34,053 nucleotides of DNA, taken from a virus. The position numbers and the translations under genes are program-made. Where the stretch lies: positions 1 to 34,053 of the IMG/VR virus record IMGVR_UViG_3300036045_000043; one strand, 5' to 3'. Shown piece by piece: positions 13,316 to 19,921 of the stretch. Within the stretch, counting starts at the first letter, position 1. Each line of letters starts with the position of its first letter. The notes below the pieces were generated by a model. The model saw only the letters and a program-made list of their open reading frames with translations, did no database searches and was not told where the DNA came from.

Positions 13316-13845
13316 GATTGCATCTCCTTGCGTACGTAATACTGCCGCTTATTTTTCAACTTCTTGATAGCTGTCTCTGCGCGCCGCAGCTTTTTTTGCC
13401 AACGAGCGGCCGCTGCATCAATCCGTGCGAGTTTCGATAGGGTCGTGTTTTGTAGTGGCTTAAACGCGCTCTTTAGAGAGCCGCGTAGCCAACCACGGCT
13501 CACTGCGTAGATAGCCATCTCGCGTTCGTGGTGGACGTGTCCGGGATCGTGGCCGCTTGCCTCTGGGTGCAAGAGAGAGAACACTAAATGTGACGTGCTG
13601 TGAATCAACTCGCGCCATCCGCGCTCTGGGTTCACGTAGAACACTCCGCCGCGAATGTAGCTGTAGCGGTTGCCGCTGGTAATTCGAAACGTTCCTTTGA
13701 ACGCCTTGCCCATACCGAAGCGATACAGACGCTTTGCGGCGCTCACAGCCTCTTGCGCGGACAGGGCCGGAATGTCGTCCGGCCACGCCGCGGCTACTTC
13801 GTCATACCGATCGCGGATCGTGCCGGTAGTCTGTAGGGCGCTCAC
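13312..13845 (-). CDS. conserved phage hypothetical protein with His-rich motif
   Basis: 177 residues from a GTG at 13845 that overlaps the upstream stop (GTGA). The middle reads 'WRELIHSTSHLVFSLLHPEA' followed by 'GHDPGHVHHEREMAIYAV', a dense His/Glu arrangement reminiscent of zinc-dependent protease folds and of a phage family with 'WrelIH..sH' and a closing 'GWLRGSLK'. The C-terminus is basic helix ('ARWQKKLRRAETAIKKLKNK'). No canonical HExxH is seen, so peptidase activity is not claimed. The gene is bounded by the two copies of the 32-bp repeat. Confidence 0.65.
   Translation of the reverse strand: MSALQTTGTIRDRYDEVAAAWPDDIPALSAQEAVSAAKRLYRFGMGKAFKGTFRITSGNRYSYIRGGVFYVNPERGWRELIHSTSHLVFSLLHPEASGHDPGHVHHEREMAIYAVSRGWLRGSLKSAFKPLQNTTLSKLARIDAAAARWQKKLRRAETAIKKLKNKRQYYVRKEMQS
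13813..13844. repeat. 32-bp direct repeat, copy B
   Basis: Second copy of the repeat, covering the first codons of the 177-residue gene. The repeats bracket the gene exactly at its two ends. Confidence 0.95.
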
Positions 13846-14000
13846 AACGGTCCCGCCGCGATCGGCCGCACGATGTAGCGCACTGCGCCGAACGCGGCAT
13901 CTTTGCGATCGGCGTAGCGGTACGCGGCGCGCGACGAGGTGAACTGGCGGAGCACCTTGCCGGTGCGGCCGTCGACGACTTCGTGAGTGATCTTCGTCAT
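13842..14000 (-). CDS. small basic hypothetical protein, first gene of the left operon
   Basis: 52 residues beginning MTKITHEVVDGRTGKVLRQF, then 'SSRAAYRYADRKDAAFGAVR' and a short tail. GGGAG is about 10 nt before the ATG and the stop overlaps the next GTG start (GTGA), both supporting a real gene. The 'v.dg.tGkvv..f.s...A.ry..rkd..yGa.r' pattern is seen in small phage proteins of unknown function. It lies just below the leftward promoter at 14045-14072. Confidence 0.65.
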   Translation of the reverse strand: MTKITHEVVDGRTGKVLRQFTSSRAAYRYADRKDAAFGAVRYIVRPIAAGPL

Positions 14001-14044
14001 GTCTCTGTTACTCCCGTCGCGCCCATCGCGACTCGATGGGGCGT

Positions 14045-14072
14045 ACTATACTAGAATTTCCGAAAGAAGCAA
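14045..14072 (-). promoter_or_regulatory. leftward early promoter
   Basis: On the minus strand TTGCTT (14072-14067) and TATAGT (14050-14045) are 16 bp apart, about 45 nt before the first gene of the left operon. Repeats CAACGGGTAA and CAACGGGTTA lie just upstream, 36 bp apart. Confidence 0.55.
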
Positions 14073-14127
14073 CGGGTAATTGAAAATATTTATATCCATA
14101 GGAATCAACGGGTTACAACTTTCTCTA

Positions 14128-14155
14128 TTGACGGGGGAGAAAGTCGTGGTATAAT
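14128..14155 (+). promoter_or_regulatory. strong rightward promoter P1
   Basis: TTGACG (14128-14133), a 16-bp spacer and a perfect TATAAT (14150-14155). The sequence from -10 onward (TATAATATTAGG..TACGG) is nearly the same as at P2, 967 bp downstream. No gene follows for more than 1 kb, so the first product is RNA. Confidence 0.8.
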
Positions 14156-14476
14156 ATTAGGGGTACGGGATAAAAACCTTACACCTAAGACCTGGATCGC
14201 AAGAAGCACGGAATAGCGTGCTCCCGACTAGGCCAGCCAAGATAGACATGGGGCTGATTAAACTAGTCTATGCCGCGCTGGACCCCAGCGATCTAGCCTT
14301 GCAAAGCTAGGGCAAACAGGTACAACACTATCCGCACTGTATGGGATAAGTGCCCTGCAAGTAGGCAACGGGACGATGCTAACAGCTGTCCCAAGATATC
14401 AACTATACGGGGTCCGAGATACATCGAGGCTCTTTGACGTAATGTACAGTGCACTAGTAACGTACAGTGTACGTAG
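14156..14476 (+). ncRNA. candidate structured RNA from P1
   Basis: Downstream of P1 no coding frame is supported but hairpins are frequent: AGCACG/CGTGCT (14205-14222), ATAGAC/GTCTAT (14242-14271), CGCTGG-ACC-CCAGCG (14276-14290), CTAGC/GCTAG (14293-14310) and GGGAC/GTCCC (14370-14392). This is either a discrete RNA or a very long leader. No clear terminator was found, so the 3' end is unknown. Confidence 0.4.
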
Positions 14477-14761
14477 AGCGCCCCCAAAGGGCGCTAGCAT
14501 GAAGCGTGTAGGCCGCTAGAGCGGCCAGCTAACAAGGGCGCTACGCGCCAGGTATCACGTACACAGGGCGCGCTCGGGGCGCGCTTGTAACGCGGCTCGA
14601 TTGAGCCGCTATTGATACAGTAACTACATTGTATCACTGTGGATACAGTGCACTGTGAGCGGCGACATCGGTAGATGGCGACGCGATGCCTTATAGTCTC
14701 ATGCACTGCGCGCATATAGCGCGCTATATGCTATACGCATACTGCATATGAACTGCGTATA
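14477..14761. repeat. array of hairpins and palindromes
   Basis: Successive inverted repeats: AGCGCCC/GGGCGCT (14477-14495), GGCCGC-TAGA-GCGGCC (14511-14526), GGCGC-TAC-GCGCC (14537-14549), GCGCG/CGCGC (14568-14584), GCGGCTC-GATT-GAGCCGC (14592-14609), TGATACA/TGTATCA (14613-14636), CACTGT-GGAT-ACAGTG (14635-14650) overlapping palindrome ACAGTGCACTGT (14645-14656), a perfect 20-bp palindrome (14712-14731), and TATACGCA/TGCGTATA (14732-14761). They are symmetric on both strands, so DNA or RNA could be the functional form. Confidence 0.8.
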
Positions 14762-14995
14762 GATCGTGTGGCATAACCTTGGCCATAGCTATATCCAGGC
14801 ACAGGATGATACACACTGATCGCGTAAGTTGTTGATTGTTCGGCGTAGATCACAGCATTGTTAGTGCGGTACAGCTGCGGAACTGCGGTCCTAGGACCTT
14901 TTGGGTGCCACCCCCACCCCCCGGGGGGCTATGAAGAAAACTGTGATACTACTCTCCCCACACGGCACGAAAAAATTCCGGTTCCATCCAGTAAA

Positions 14996-15090
14996 ATCAA
15001 GTACTTACGTAAATAGCGGGTCCCATCTCGTTCCGTTCCCAGGTCCCAGCGAAAAAGAATATCGTTATAGATCAAGCACTTACGATATTT
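14996..15090. repeat. imperfect direct repeat pair upstream of P2
   Basis: ATCAAGTACTTACG at 14996-15009 recurs as ATCAAGCACTTACG at 15071-15084, offset 75 bp. Each copy is preceded by a CGAAAAA stretch. The second copy ends 10 bp before the P2 -35 box. Possible regulator sites. Confidence 0.6.
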
Positions 15091-15094
15091 CTAG

Positions 15095-15122
15095 TTGACA
15101 GTACAGCTTTCCATGATATAAT
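15095..15122 (+). promoter_or_regulatory. strong rightward late promoter P2
   Basis: Perfect TTGACA (15095-15100), 16-bp spacer and perfect TATAAT (15117-15122), followed by the P1-like ATTAGG..TACGG. It lies 200 nt before the first late gene. Confidence 0.85.
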
Positions 15123-15321
15123 ATTAGGTATACGGATTATAGAATCTCGCGCGGGTATAAGAACAACCCTCCTCGGGTAGTTTCTCCACCTACCCGGCCC
15201 GCGCAGTGCGCCCGGTGACGCCAACGTAAGTCACCCCCAGGGGTATCCTCACCGTGGGTCAGCGGGGACACAGCTGACCAAGAGATAGGGCCTGTAAGGC
15301 CCTGTCCGCCTAACACTAAAC
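15123..15321 (+). promoter_or_regulatory. structured leader of the late operon
   Basis: Four consecutive hairpins: CGGGTAG/CTACCCG (15174-15196) enclosed by GCGCGGG/CCCGCGC (15149-15204); GGTGAC/GTCACC (15214-15235); GGTCAGC/GCTGACC (15257-15279); and a 9-bp stem GATAGGGCC/GGCCCTGTC (15284-15306) with loop TGTAA. No Shine-Dalgarno is seen between the last hairpin and ATG 15322. Confidence 0.55.
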
Positions 15322-15840
15322 ATGAAACTTTCGGACAAGATCAAAGACATCCTCGGGGCTATAGCCCCCACTCTAGGCACGGCACTAGGAGGCCCCTTCG
15401 GGGCGCTGGCCGGCACGGTACTGGCTAAAGCCCTTGGCGTAGATAACGCTAAGGCTGCGGAAGATGCGGTACTGTCCGGGAATCCGGAAGCGCTGGCCAA
15501 GGTCCGTATAGCGGAACTTGATTTCCAGAAGCGCCTGGAAGAGCTTGGGATCGAGAAGGAAAAGCTCGCCTACGCCGACACGGATAGCGCCAGAGCGCGC
15601 GAGATAGCCGTCAAGGATAAGACCCCGGCCATGATGGCTTACGGGATTACCATTGGATTCTTCGGCGTACTTGCGTTCATGTTGACCTCTACCGTACCGG
15701 AAACGGGCAAAGACGCCCTGTTGGTTATGTTAGGTGCCTTGGGCACGGCCTGGGCGAACGTAATTGGGTACTACTTCGGCAGCTCTGCCAGCTCTCGTGA
15801 AAAGACAAAGGCTATGGCTGATGCCATCAACAAGTCCTAG
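15322..15840 (+). CDS. holin-like protein (3-TM GTA holin type)
   Basis: 172 residues. The N-terminal 'APTLGTALGGPFGALAGTVL' segment (about 15-34) is the Gly/Ala-rich amphipathic part of 3-TM holins of the gene-transfer-agent type. A charged helix follows (60-100), then two clear transmembrane segments 'MMAYGITIGFFGVLAFML' (103-120) and 'ALLVMLGALGTAWANVIGYY' (131-150), and a Ser-rich tail. It would permeabilise the inner membrane at lysis. It is the first gene behind P2, apart from any endolysin, which is not in the window. No Shine-Dalgarno precedes the ATG, so translation may depend on the leader structure. Confidence 0.78.
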   Translation: MKLSDKIKDILGAIAPTLGTALGGPFGALAGTVLAKALGVDNAKAAEDAVLSGNPEALAKVRIAELDFQKRLEELGIEKEKLAYADTDSARAREIAVKDKTPAMMAYGITIGFFGVLAFMLTSTVPETGKDALLVMLGALGTAWANVIGYYFGSSASSREKTKAMADAINKS

Positions 15841-16006
15841 TCCGGCCCAGGCCCCTAAGCCGGAGCCGCAGCAAGCCCCTCCGAACAGCGGCCCTCAGGC
15901 CGCGAACAGCAGCCTTCCGGCTGCGAAGGTAGGCGCTGTCCAAGCGCCTCCGAAGAAGTGGATTAACGCAACCGATACTAGGTTGCTTCAAGGTTTCAGG
16001 TTCTAG
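15821..16006 (+). CDS. Pro/Ala-rich hypothetical protein
   Basis: 61 residues from ATG 15821, inside the end of the holin gene (20-nt overlap in another frame). The sequence is low complexity: 'PSPAQAPKPEPQQAPPNSG', then 'KWINATDTRLLQGFRF'. AAAGG lies about 12 nt before the ATG. It could be a small linker or virion-associated peptide; no family recognised. The overlap means start choice is uncertain. Confidence 0.45.
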   Translation: MPSTSPSPAQAPKPEPQQAPPNSGPQAANSSLPAAKVGAVQAPPKKWINATDTRLLQGFRF

Positions 16007-16009
16007 TTT

Positions 16010-16255
16010 ATGAAAAGAATGATTCGTGGCCTCGCGGCCGAGCTTGCGGCAAAAAGGGCCGCTACGCGCAAGCCCTACGGAGTAGTGCTTCCTGTTCCCG
16101 CCGCCCAGGAGTACCAGTCCTCCCCCGCCCTCGCAGCGGCTCGGGCCAGATTCCAAGAAGGTTCCCCGCTCGTACGCACGGCAGATACCCGAAACCCGAT
16201 CACACAGCAATGGATCAAACGTCAAGTCAATCCGGTTCTAGTTCCAGGAACTTAA
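16010..16255 (+). CDS. small hypothetical protein
   Basis: 81 residues beginning MKRMIRGLAAELAAKRAATR, a basic helix, then 'QEYQSSPALAAARARFQEGS' and a Pro/Val-rich end. It starts 3 nt after the previous stop, with AGG upstream. Not recognised; possibly a minor virion protein given the late operon. Confidence 0.55.
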   Translation: MKRMIRGLAAELAAKRAATRKPYGVVLPVPAAQEYQSSPALAAARARFQEGSPLVRTADTRNPITQQWIKRQVNPVLVPGT

Positions 16256-16258
16256 TTT

Positions 16259-16486
16259 ATGCCCAAAGGCACACGTTACCCCAACACTCCTAACGCGAAT
16301 CGCGAGCGAGAAGCTACAGCAAATCGTGCGTATTTCTCGGCTAACAAGTCTACGGCCAAGCCTAAAACAAACGCTCCGGTAGAGCGCAACGACGATCAGC
16401 GGTACTCGCCGGACGGCAACCCGTTTTCCGTTCCCGGCGCAGTAGATTCTATCAAGAAGCGCAAGAAACTTTTGGATGAAACCTGA
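16259..16486 (+). CDS. small basic polar hypothetical protein
   Basis: 75 residues, rich in Asn, Lys and Arg ('NTPNANREREATANRAYFSA', 'DGNPFSVPGAVDSIKKRKKL'). AGGAA is spaced properly before ATG 16259. It looks disordered; no family recognised. Confidence 0.6.
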   Translation: MPKGTRYPNTPNANREREATANRAYFSANKSTAKPKTNAPVERNDDQRYSPDGNPFSVPGAVDSIKKRKKLLDET

Positions 16487-16488
16487 TT

Positions 16489-16782
16489 ATGGCTAGTTCC
16501 GGACAATACTTGATTGACTACGCCGGAGGAGCCAGTTTCGCCACTAGTGGAACTAGCGCAAGCGCCTCGCTTCCTGCCAATTCGGAACTTATTCGCGTCT
16601 CGTGTACGGCAGCGTGCAGATTCCGCACAGGAATCGGCGCGACTACGGCGCTGGCGACTGACGCGCTACTTACGTCCGGAGATGCTCTGATCGTTCGTAT
16701 TCCGGCCGGCCACAACACAGTAGCCGCTATTCAGGATTCGGCCGCCGGCAATTTCAATGCCGTTCGAGTGTTCGAGGATTAA
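16489..16782 (+). CDS. beta-rich small virion/decoration-like protein
   Basis: 97 residues with alternating hydrophobic strands: 'YAGGASFATSGTSASASLPA', 'LIRVSCTAACRFRTG', 'ALIVRIPAGHNTVAAIQDSA'. This pattern is common in small phage virion proteins placed near tail and capsid genes ('...RVtcsaacriRfG...a...paG..evvavi...'). It probably decorates the capsid or tail; no enzyme motifs. It begins 2 nt after the upstream stop. Confidence 0.6.
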   Translation: MASSGQYLIDYAGGASFATSGTSASASLPANSELIRVSCTAACRFRTGIGATTALATDALLTSGDALIVRIPAGHNTVAAIQDSAAGNFNAVRVFED

Positions 16783-16784
16783 CG

Positions 16785-16955
16785 GTGGATTTGGTATCCC
16801 TGACGATCCAATTGGGGGCGTGGCTGTCTCCCGTAGTTCTGGCGGCAGGCGCGTACATGTACGTGGGCCGACGTACACGAGCACGTAACAGTCGCCAAGC
16901 GAGGCGCGAAGCGCGCATAACGCGCGAGCTGCTTGCCAAGCCGTACGATCTTTAG
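16785..16955 (+). CDS. small single-TM membrane protein
   Basis: 56 residues from GTG 16785, with GAGG about 9 nt upstream. One transmembrane helix 'LGAWLSPVVLAAGAYMYVG' is followed by a strongly basic cytoplasmic-type tail ('RRTRARNSRQARREARITRE'). Topology would be N-out/C-in by the positive-inside rule. It might assist lysis (holin or spanin partner) or entry. No cysteine for lipid attachment, so not an o-spanin. Confidence 0.55.
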   Translation: MDLVSLTIQLGAWLSPVVLAAGAYMYVGRRTRARNSRQARREARITRELLAKPYDL

Positions 16956-16969
16956 GCACCCGATAAAGC

Positions 16970-17317
16970 ATGCACGTTCAACGCGTTGCGCCGGGCGACC
17001 AAGAGCCTTCTGTAATTGGCCAGCTCATAGAAACTACCGGATCGACGGGGGTTGTGACGCTCGTTGCGGGTGTCACTGGCAGGCGCATACGCCTGTGGCG
17101 CGCGTTCATTCAATTTACTAACGCAGCGGATATAACGTTTCGTTCAGGCTCAACGGATTTGACAGGTTCCATTCCTGTGCCAGCCGGCGCAACTGTGGCC
17201 TTGGATACCTCCCCTATTGCGTGGGCGACCACGGCTTTAGGCGAAGCGCTGAACATCAACGTTTCGGCTTCTACCGACATGTCTGGGATGATCGCGTACA
17301 GCGTGGACGACCGCTAG
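16970..17317 (+). CDS. beta-rich small virion protein
   Basis: 115 residues beginning MHVQRVAPGDQEPSVIGQL. Repeated strand pattern: 'GVTGRRIRLWRAFIQFTNAA', 'ITFRSGSTDLTGSIPVPAGA', 'TTALGEALNINVSASTDMSG'. The phrase 'W.tTAlGEALNinvsas' recurs in small structural proteins near phage tail fibres. A surface or fibre-associated role is likely. The ribosome-binding site is weak. Confidence 0.6.
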   Translation: MHVQRVAPGDQEPSVIGQLIETTGSTGVVTLVAGVTGRRIRLWRAFIQFTNAADITFRSGSTDLTGSIPVPAGATVALDTSPIAWATTALGEALNINVSASTDMSGMIAYSVDDR

Positions 17318-17320
17318 ACT

Positions 17321-17995
17321 ATGAGCGGCATATATCCGCCAACCGGCGGCGGGGGCGGAGGCGGAGAAGCTAATACTGCATCGAACCTTGGTTCCGGTGC
17401 CGGGGTATTTGCATCTAAGGTTGGTGTAGACCTTAGATTCAAGAGCCTGGTGGCCGGAACCAACATCACGCTCACGCCGACCTCGAACGACATTACGATA
17501 GATGCGTCAGGAGGGGGCGGAGGGGCCCCGACAGACGCCACGTACGTCACGCTCACGACGAACGGTACGCTCACGAACGAACGCACGCTCGCCGTAAGCT
17601 CGGCGCTATCGCTAGCGGACGGCGGCGCGGGCAGCGCCGTTACGCTAGGGCGCGCGGCGCTCACGGGCGATGTCACCGCTTCGGCGGACTCGAACGCGAC
17701 GACTATAGCTAACGGCGTCGTCACGTACGCGAAGATGCAAGACGTGAGCGCCACGTCGCGTTTTCTAGGCCGTATCACGGCCGGCGCGGGCGACACGGAA
17801 GAGTTAACCGGCACGCAAGCAACGACGTTGCTCGACACGTTCACGTCCGGTCTCAAGGGCCTCGTACCCGCTTCGGGCGGCGGCACCACAAACTTTCTTC
17901 GCGCAGACGGCACGTTCGCCGCGCCGCCCGGTGGCGCCGGTGGTCCGTCACTTGGACTTGTCGTCGCGACGCACATAAACCTTCTTTACGTTTAG
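17321..17995 (+). CDS. tail fibre-like protein with GDVT repeat modules
   Basis: 224 residues. A Gly-rich start ('[20 protein letters not shown]') and '[20 protein letters not shown]' are typical of trimeric tail-fibre shafts. Then come '[20 protein letters not shown]', '[18 protein letters not shown]' and '[16 protein letters not shown]', all frequent in phage fibres and long tail needles. The 'GDVT...A..TIAN..VT.AK' block recurs in the fibre at 30204-31037. It probably forms a trimeric beta-rich stalk. Base use changes inside the gene, with many ACG/GCG codons after about 17530, which fits a mosaic origin. Confidence 0.75.
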   Translation: MSGIYPPTGGGGGGGEANTASNLGSGAGVFASKVGVDLRFKSLVAGTNITLTPTSNDITIDASGGGGGAPTDATYVTLTTNGTLTNERTLAVSSALSLADGGAGSAVTLGRAALTGDVTASADSNATTIANGVVTYAKMQDVSATSRFLGRITAGAGDTEELTGTQATTLLDTFTSGLKGLVPASGGGTTNFLRADGTFAAPPGGAGGPSLGLVVATHINLLYV

Positions 17996-18006
17996 AGGAT
18001 TGATTA

Positions 18007-18444
18007 ATGGCCGTTAACACCGCTCCTATTTTTACTCAGTACGGAGAGCAAAGTAATAACTCCGGTACTGGGATGAATCAGGCGATTACTCTCGCCGCCA
18101 ACGATTACACAGGAGCCGGAGCGAACAATTCGCTCGTGTTCACGTCCAAGACGACGGACGGATCGTACGTCCGTTCGCTGCGCCTCAAAGCCGCCGGCAC
18201 GAACGTCGCGTCAGTGATGCGCTTCTTCATCAACAACGGTTCCGCGAACACTACGTCCACGAACAACACGTTTTTCGGCGAAGTGAGCCTTCCCGCCACA
18301 ACTGCCATCGCGACAGCGGCAACGGTCGAGATTGATTATCCCGTCAACTTCGCGCTCAAGCCCGGCTTCCGCATCTACGCCGGCCTTGGTACCGCAGTTG
18401 CGGCCGGATGGCTCGTTACGCCGATTGCCGGAAACTACTCGTAA
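18007..18444 (+). CDS. tail/receptor-binding accessory protein
   Basis: 145 residues, beta-rich: 'MAVNTAPIFTQYGEQSNN', 'LVFTSKTTDGSYVRSLRLKA', 'VEIDYPVNFALKPGFRIYAG', 'GWLVTPIAGNYS'. Proteins of this shape sit next to tail fibre genes in many phages and form a jelly-roll-like domain. GAGG stands 9 nt before the ATG, and the stop overlaps the next start (TAATG). It shares the ACG/GCG-rich codon style of its neighbours. Confidence 0.6.
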   Translation: MAVNTAPIFTQYGEQSNNSGTGMNQAITLAANDYTGAGANNSLVFTSKTTDGSYVRSLRLKAAGTNVASVMRFFINNGSANTTSTNNTFFGEVSLPATTAIATAATVEIDYPVNFALKPGFRIYAGLGTAVAAGWLVTPIAGNYS

Positions 18445-19361
18445 TGACGCTGGCGATTAATCTTCCGCCGCTGCAATCTGCGGATGTGCAGATTTATACC
18501 GGCGTATCCACGGTAACGAACACGCAATGGCGTACGTGGACTAAACCATACGGCCGCTCGATGCTCAACATTCTTTGCATCGGCGGAGGCGGCGGTGGTG
18601 GGGGCGGATTTACCGCTGCGGCAGGAAATGCTCGTGGCGGAGGTGGAGGCGGCGGCTCTAGCGGACAAACGCGCGTGCTAGTGCCGCTACACTTGTTGCC
18701 AGACGTGCTCTACATCCAAGTCGGCGTCGGCGGCGCGGGCGTTGGTTCCGGTGGCGGCACGGCGCCGTCCGGCGTGCTCTCGTACGTCGCCATTGCGCCG
18801 AACACGACCGCCACGAACGTGCTTGCCGTGTCGGGCAACGCCGCCGCAGCGGGCGGCGGTACTGGCACGGGGGCGGCAGTAGGCGCGGCGGGCGTAGCCG
18901 GAACGATTGCGACGATTGCGAACATGCCGCTCGCCGGGCTCGGGCACCACTGGTTTATCGCCGGCCAAATCGGCGCCGCGGGCGGAGCCGTGGCTGGCGC
19001 GATAGGCGGTCCTGCTGTGTTTCCGACGACGAGCGTGCTCACGATGGGCGGAGCGGGCGGAGCGGGCACTACGTCCGCAGACTTCGCGGGCGGAATCATT
19101 ACGGCCATTACTTCCAGCTTTTTGTCAGAAGCGCGCCCGCAAGGCGCGGCGGCAGGATCAAATCCCGGCTCAAGCGGATTTTTGCTTACGCGGCCGTTTT
19201 TTAGCTATTGCGGACTTGGCGGCAGCGCGTCTAACTCCGGCGTAGGCGGTGCTGGTGGGTACGGCGGACCGGGCTCCGGCGGCGGCGGAGGTGGCGGCGG
19301 AACGACGGGCGGCGTGGGCGGGACCGGCGGAGCCGGAATTGTTGTGATGACGGCTTGGTAG
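18444..19361 (+). CDS. glycine-rich tail adhesin
   Basis: 305 residues from ATG 18444. The N-terminal 50 residues ('LPPLQSADVQIYTGVSTV', 'WRTWTKPYGRSMLNILCIGG') are followed by long Gly-rich tracts separated by hydrophobic strands ('LLPDVLYIQVGVGGAG', 'FFSYCGLGGSASNSG') and end 'GGTGGAGIVVMTAW'. That ending and tracts such as 'GGGGGGGGTTGGVGGTGGAG' are typical of glycine-rich fibre-tip proteins whose polyglycine-II helices display receptor-binding loops (as in phage S16 gp38). It is likely the receptor-binding tip for the fibre gene two genes upstream. The internal Met starts before 18444 belong to the previous gene's frame. Confidence 0.78.
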   Translation: MTLAINLPPLQSADVQIYTGVSTVTNTQWRTWTKPYGRSMLNILCIGGGGGGGGGFTAAAGNARGGGGGGGSSGQTRVLVPLHLLPDVLYIQVGVGGAGVGSGGGTAPSGVLSYVAIAPNTTATNVLAVSGNAAAAGGGTGTGAAVGAAGVAGTIATIANMPLAGLGHHWFIAGQIGAAGGAVAGAIGGPAVFPTTSVLTMGGAGGAGTTSADFAGGIITAITSSFLSEARPQGAAAGSNPGSSGFLLTRPFFSYCGLGGSASNSGVGGAGGYGGPGSGGGGGGGGTTGGVGGTGGAGIVVMTAW

Positions 19362-19366
19362 CCCAC

Positions 19367-19759
19367 ATGAACTACGTAACTAAACCTGCCACGAAAATGC
19401 CCGCCCGCCTTTGGCAAAAAGGCCAGTCGGGAAACCCGCTAGGACGCCCGAAGGGCTCCAAGAACAAGATCACGCTCATGAAGCTCCAGCTCGAAGGCGA
19501 GCTGCGGACGCAGATCAAGCGCGATATGCAAGACATCGTAGCCAAGGCCATCACTATGGCCAAGGAAGGCGATGCGCAAATGATTAAGTTGCTTGTGGAC
19601 AAATGTATTTCGCCTGCACGAGCAGATGAATCAGAAGGCGAAGGTGTAAAAGGGGTCAATGTTTTTGTGGGGCGCATGCCCGATACGCCGGAGCCGCGAG
19701 GCAACGGAATCACAATCGACAATGGCTATGACAATAGCGTTCAAGTAGAGCAAGAGTAA
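19367..19759 (+). CDS. terminase small subunit-like protein (DUF5681 type)
   Basis: 130 residues. The basic opening 'WQKGQSGNPLGRPKGSKNK' (about 18-36) is the signature of DUF5681-type DNA-binding proteins, many of which occupy the small-terminase position. A helical region ('DMQDIVAKAITMAKEGDAQM', 'LLVDKCISPARADES') and an acidic tail follow. It should bind the packaging site and load DNA on TerL, encoded three genes later. ATG 19367 is used; the TTG at 19355 lies inside the previous gene and lacks support. The Shine-Dalgarno is weak. Confidence 0.7.
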   Translation: MNYVTKPATKMPARLWQKGQSGNPLGRPKGSKNKITLMKLQLEGELRTQIKRDMQDIVAKAITMAKEGDAQMIKLLVDKCISPARADESEGEGVKGVNVFVGRMPDTPEPRGNGITIDNGYDNSVQVEQE

Positions 19760-19767
19760 CTAGGTAA

Positions 19768-19920
19768 ATGAAAAACACTTACAAGTGTCCGGAAGGCCAG
19801 AAGCCTGGTGGACAGGTCAAAAGCACTCCGGGAGCCAAGCTCTCGGGCGCTAAACTTCTTAAGACGGGCTCCAACCTGATGAAGGGGAACTCTGAAAATC
19901 GCGGCAAAGGGATGAAGTAA
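19768..19920 (+). CDS. small basic hypothetical protein
   Basis: 50 residues beginning MKNTYKCPEGQKPGGQVKST, Lys/Gly/Ser rich, ending 'NSENRGKGMK'. It begins 8 nt after the terS-like stop with AGG upstream and stops just before the next GTG. High lysine with no hydrophobic core suggests a disordered nucleic-acid-binding peptide. Not recognised. Confidence 0.6.
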   Translation: MKNTYKCPEGQKPGGQVKSTPGAKLSGAKLLKTGSNLMKGNSENRGKGMK

Positions 19921-19921
19921 C

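Larger units (their letters stand above)
14001..15321. other. intergenic control region between left and right operons
   Basis: About 1.3 kb without a convincing gene. It holds one leftward and two rightward sigma70-type promoters, hairpins throughout, an array of palindromes, a near-direct repeat pair and a structured leader (listed separately). Short frames exist on both strands but lack supported starts or recognisable products. It separates leftward early genes from rightward late genes and is the best place for the main transcription switch and possibly an origin. Confidence 0.8.

Noticed and set aside
14434-14463. A third rightward promoter (TTGACG-18-TAACGT)
   Set aside because: The -10 box is poor and lies in the CAGTG repeat sequence.
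14293-14715. Two leftward ORFs of 64 and 73 residues
   Set aside because: They cross the hairpin array, have no ribosome-binding sites and read as random Arg/Ser/Cys-rich sequence.
14886-14902. Rho-independent terminator at GGTCCTAGGACC-TTTT
   Set aside because: The stem is only 4 bp once a 4-nt loop is allowed, too weak to call; noted only as a 12-bp palindrome.
14901-15098. Rightward ORF (about 56-65 residues, containing MKKTVILLSPHG)
   Set aside because: Runs through the imperfect direct repeats and up to the P2 -35 box, with no recognisable product; the upstream G-run is not a proper ribosome-binding site.
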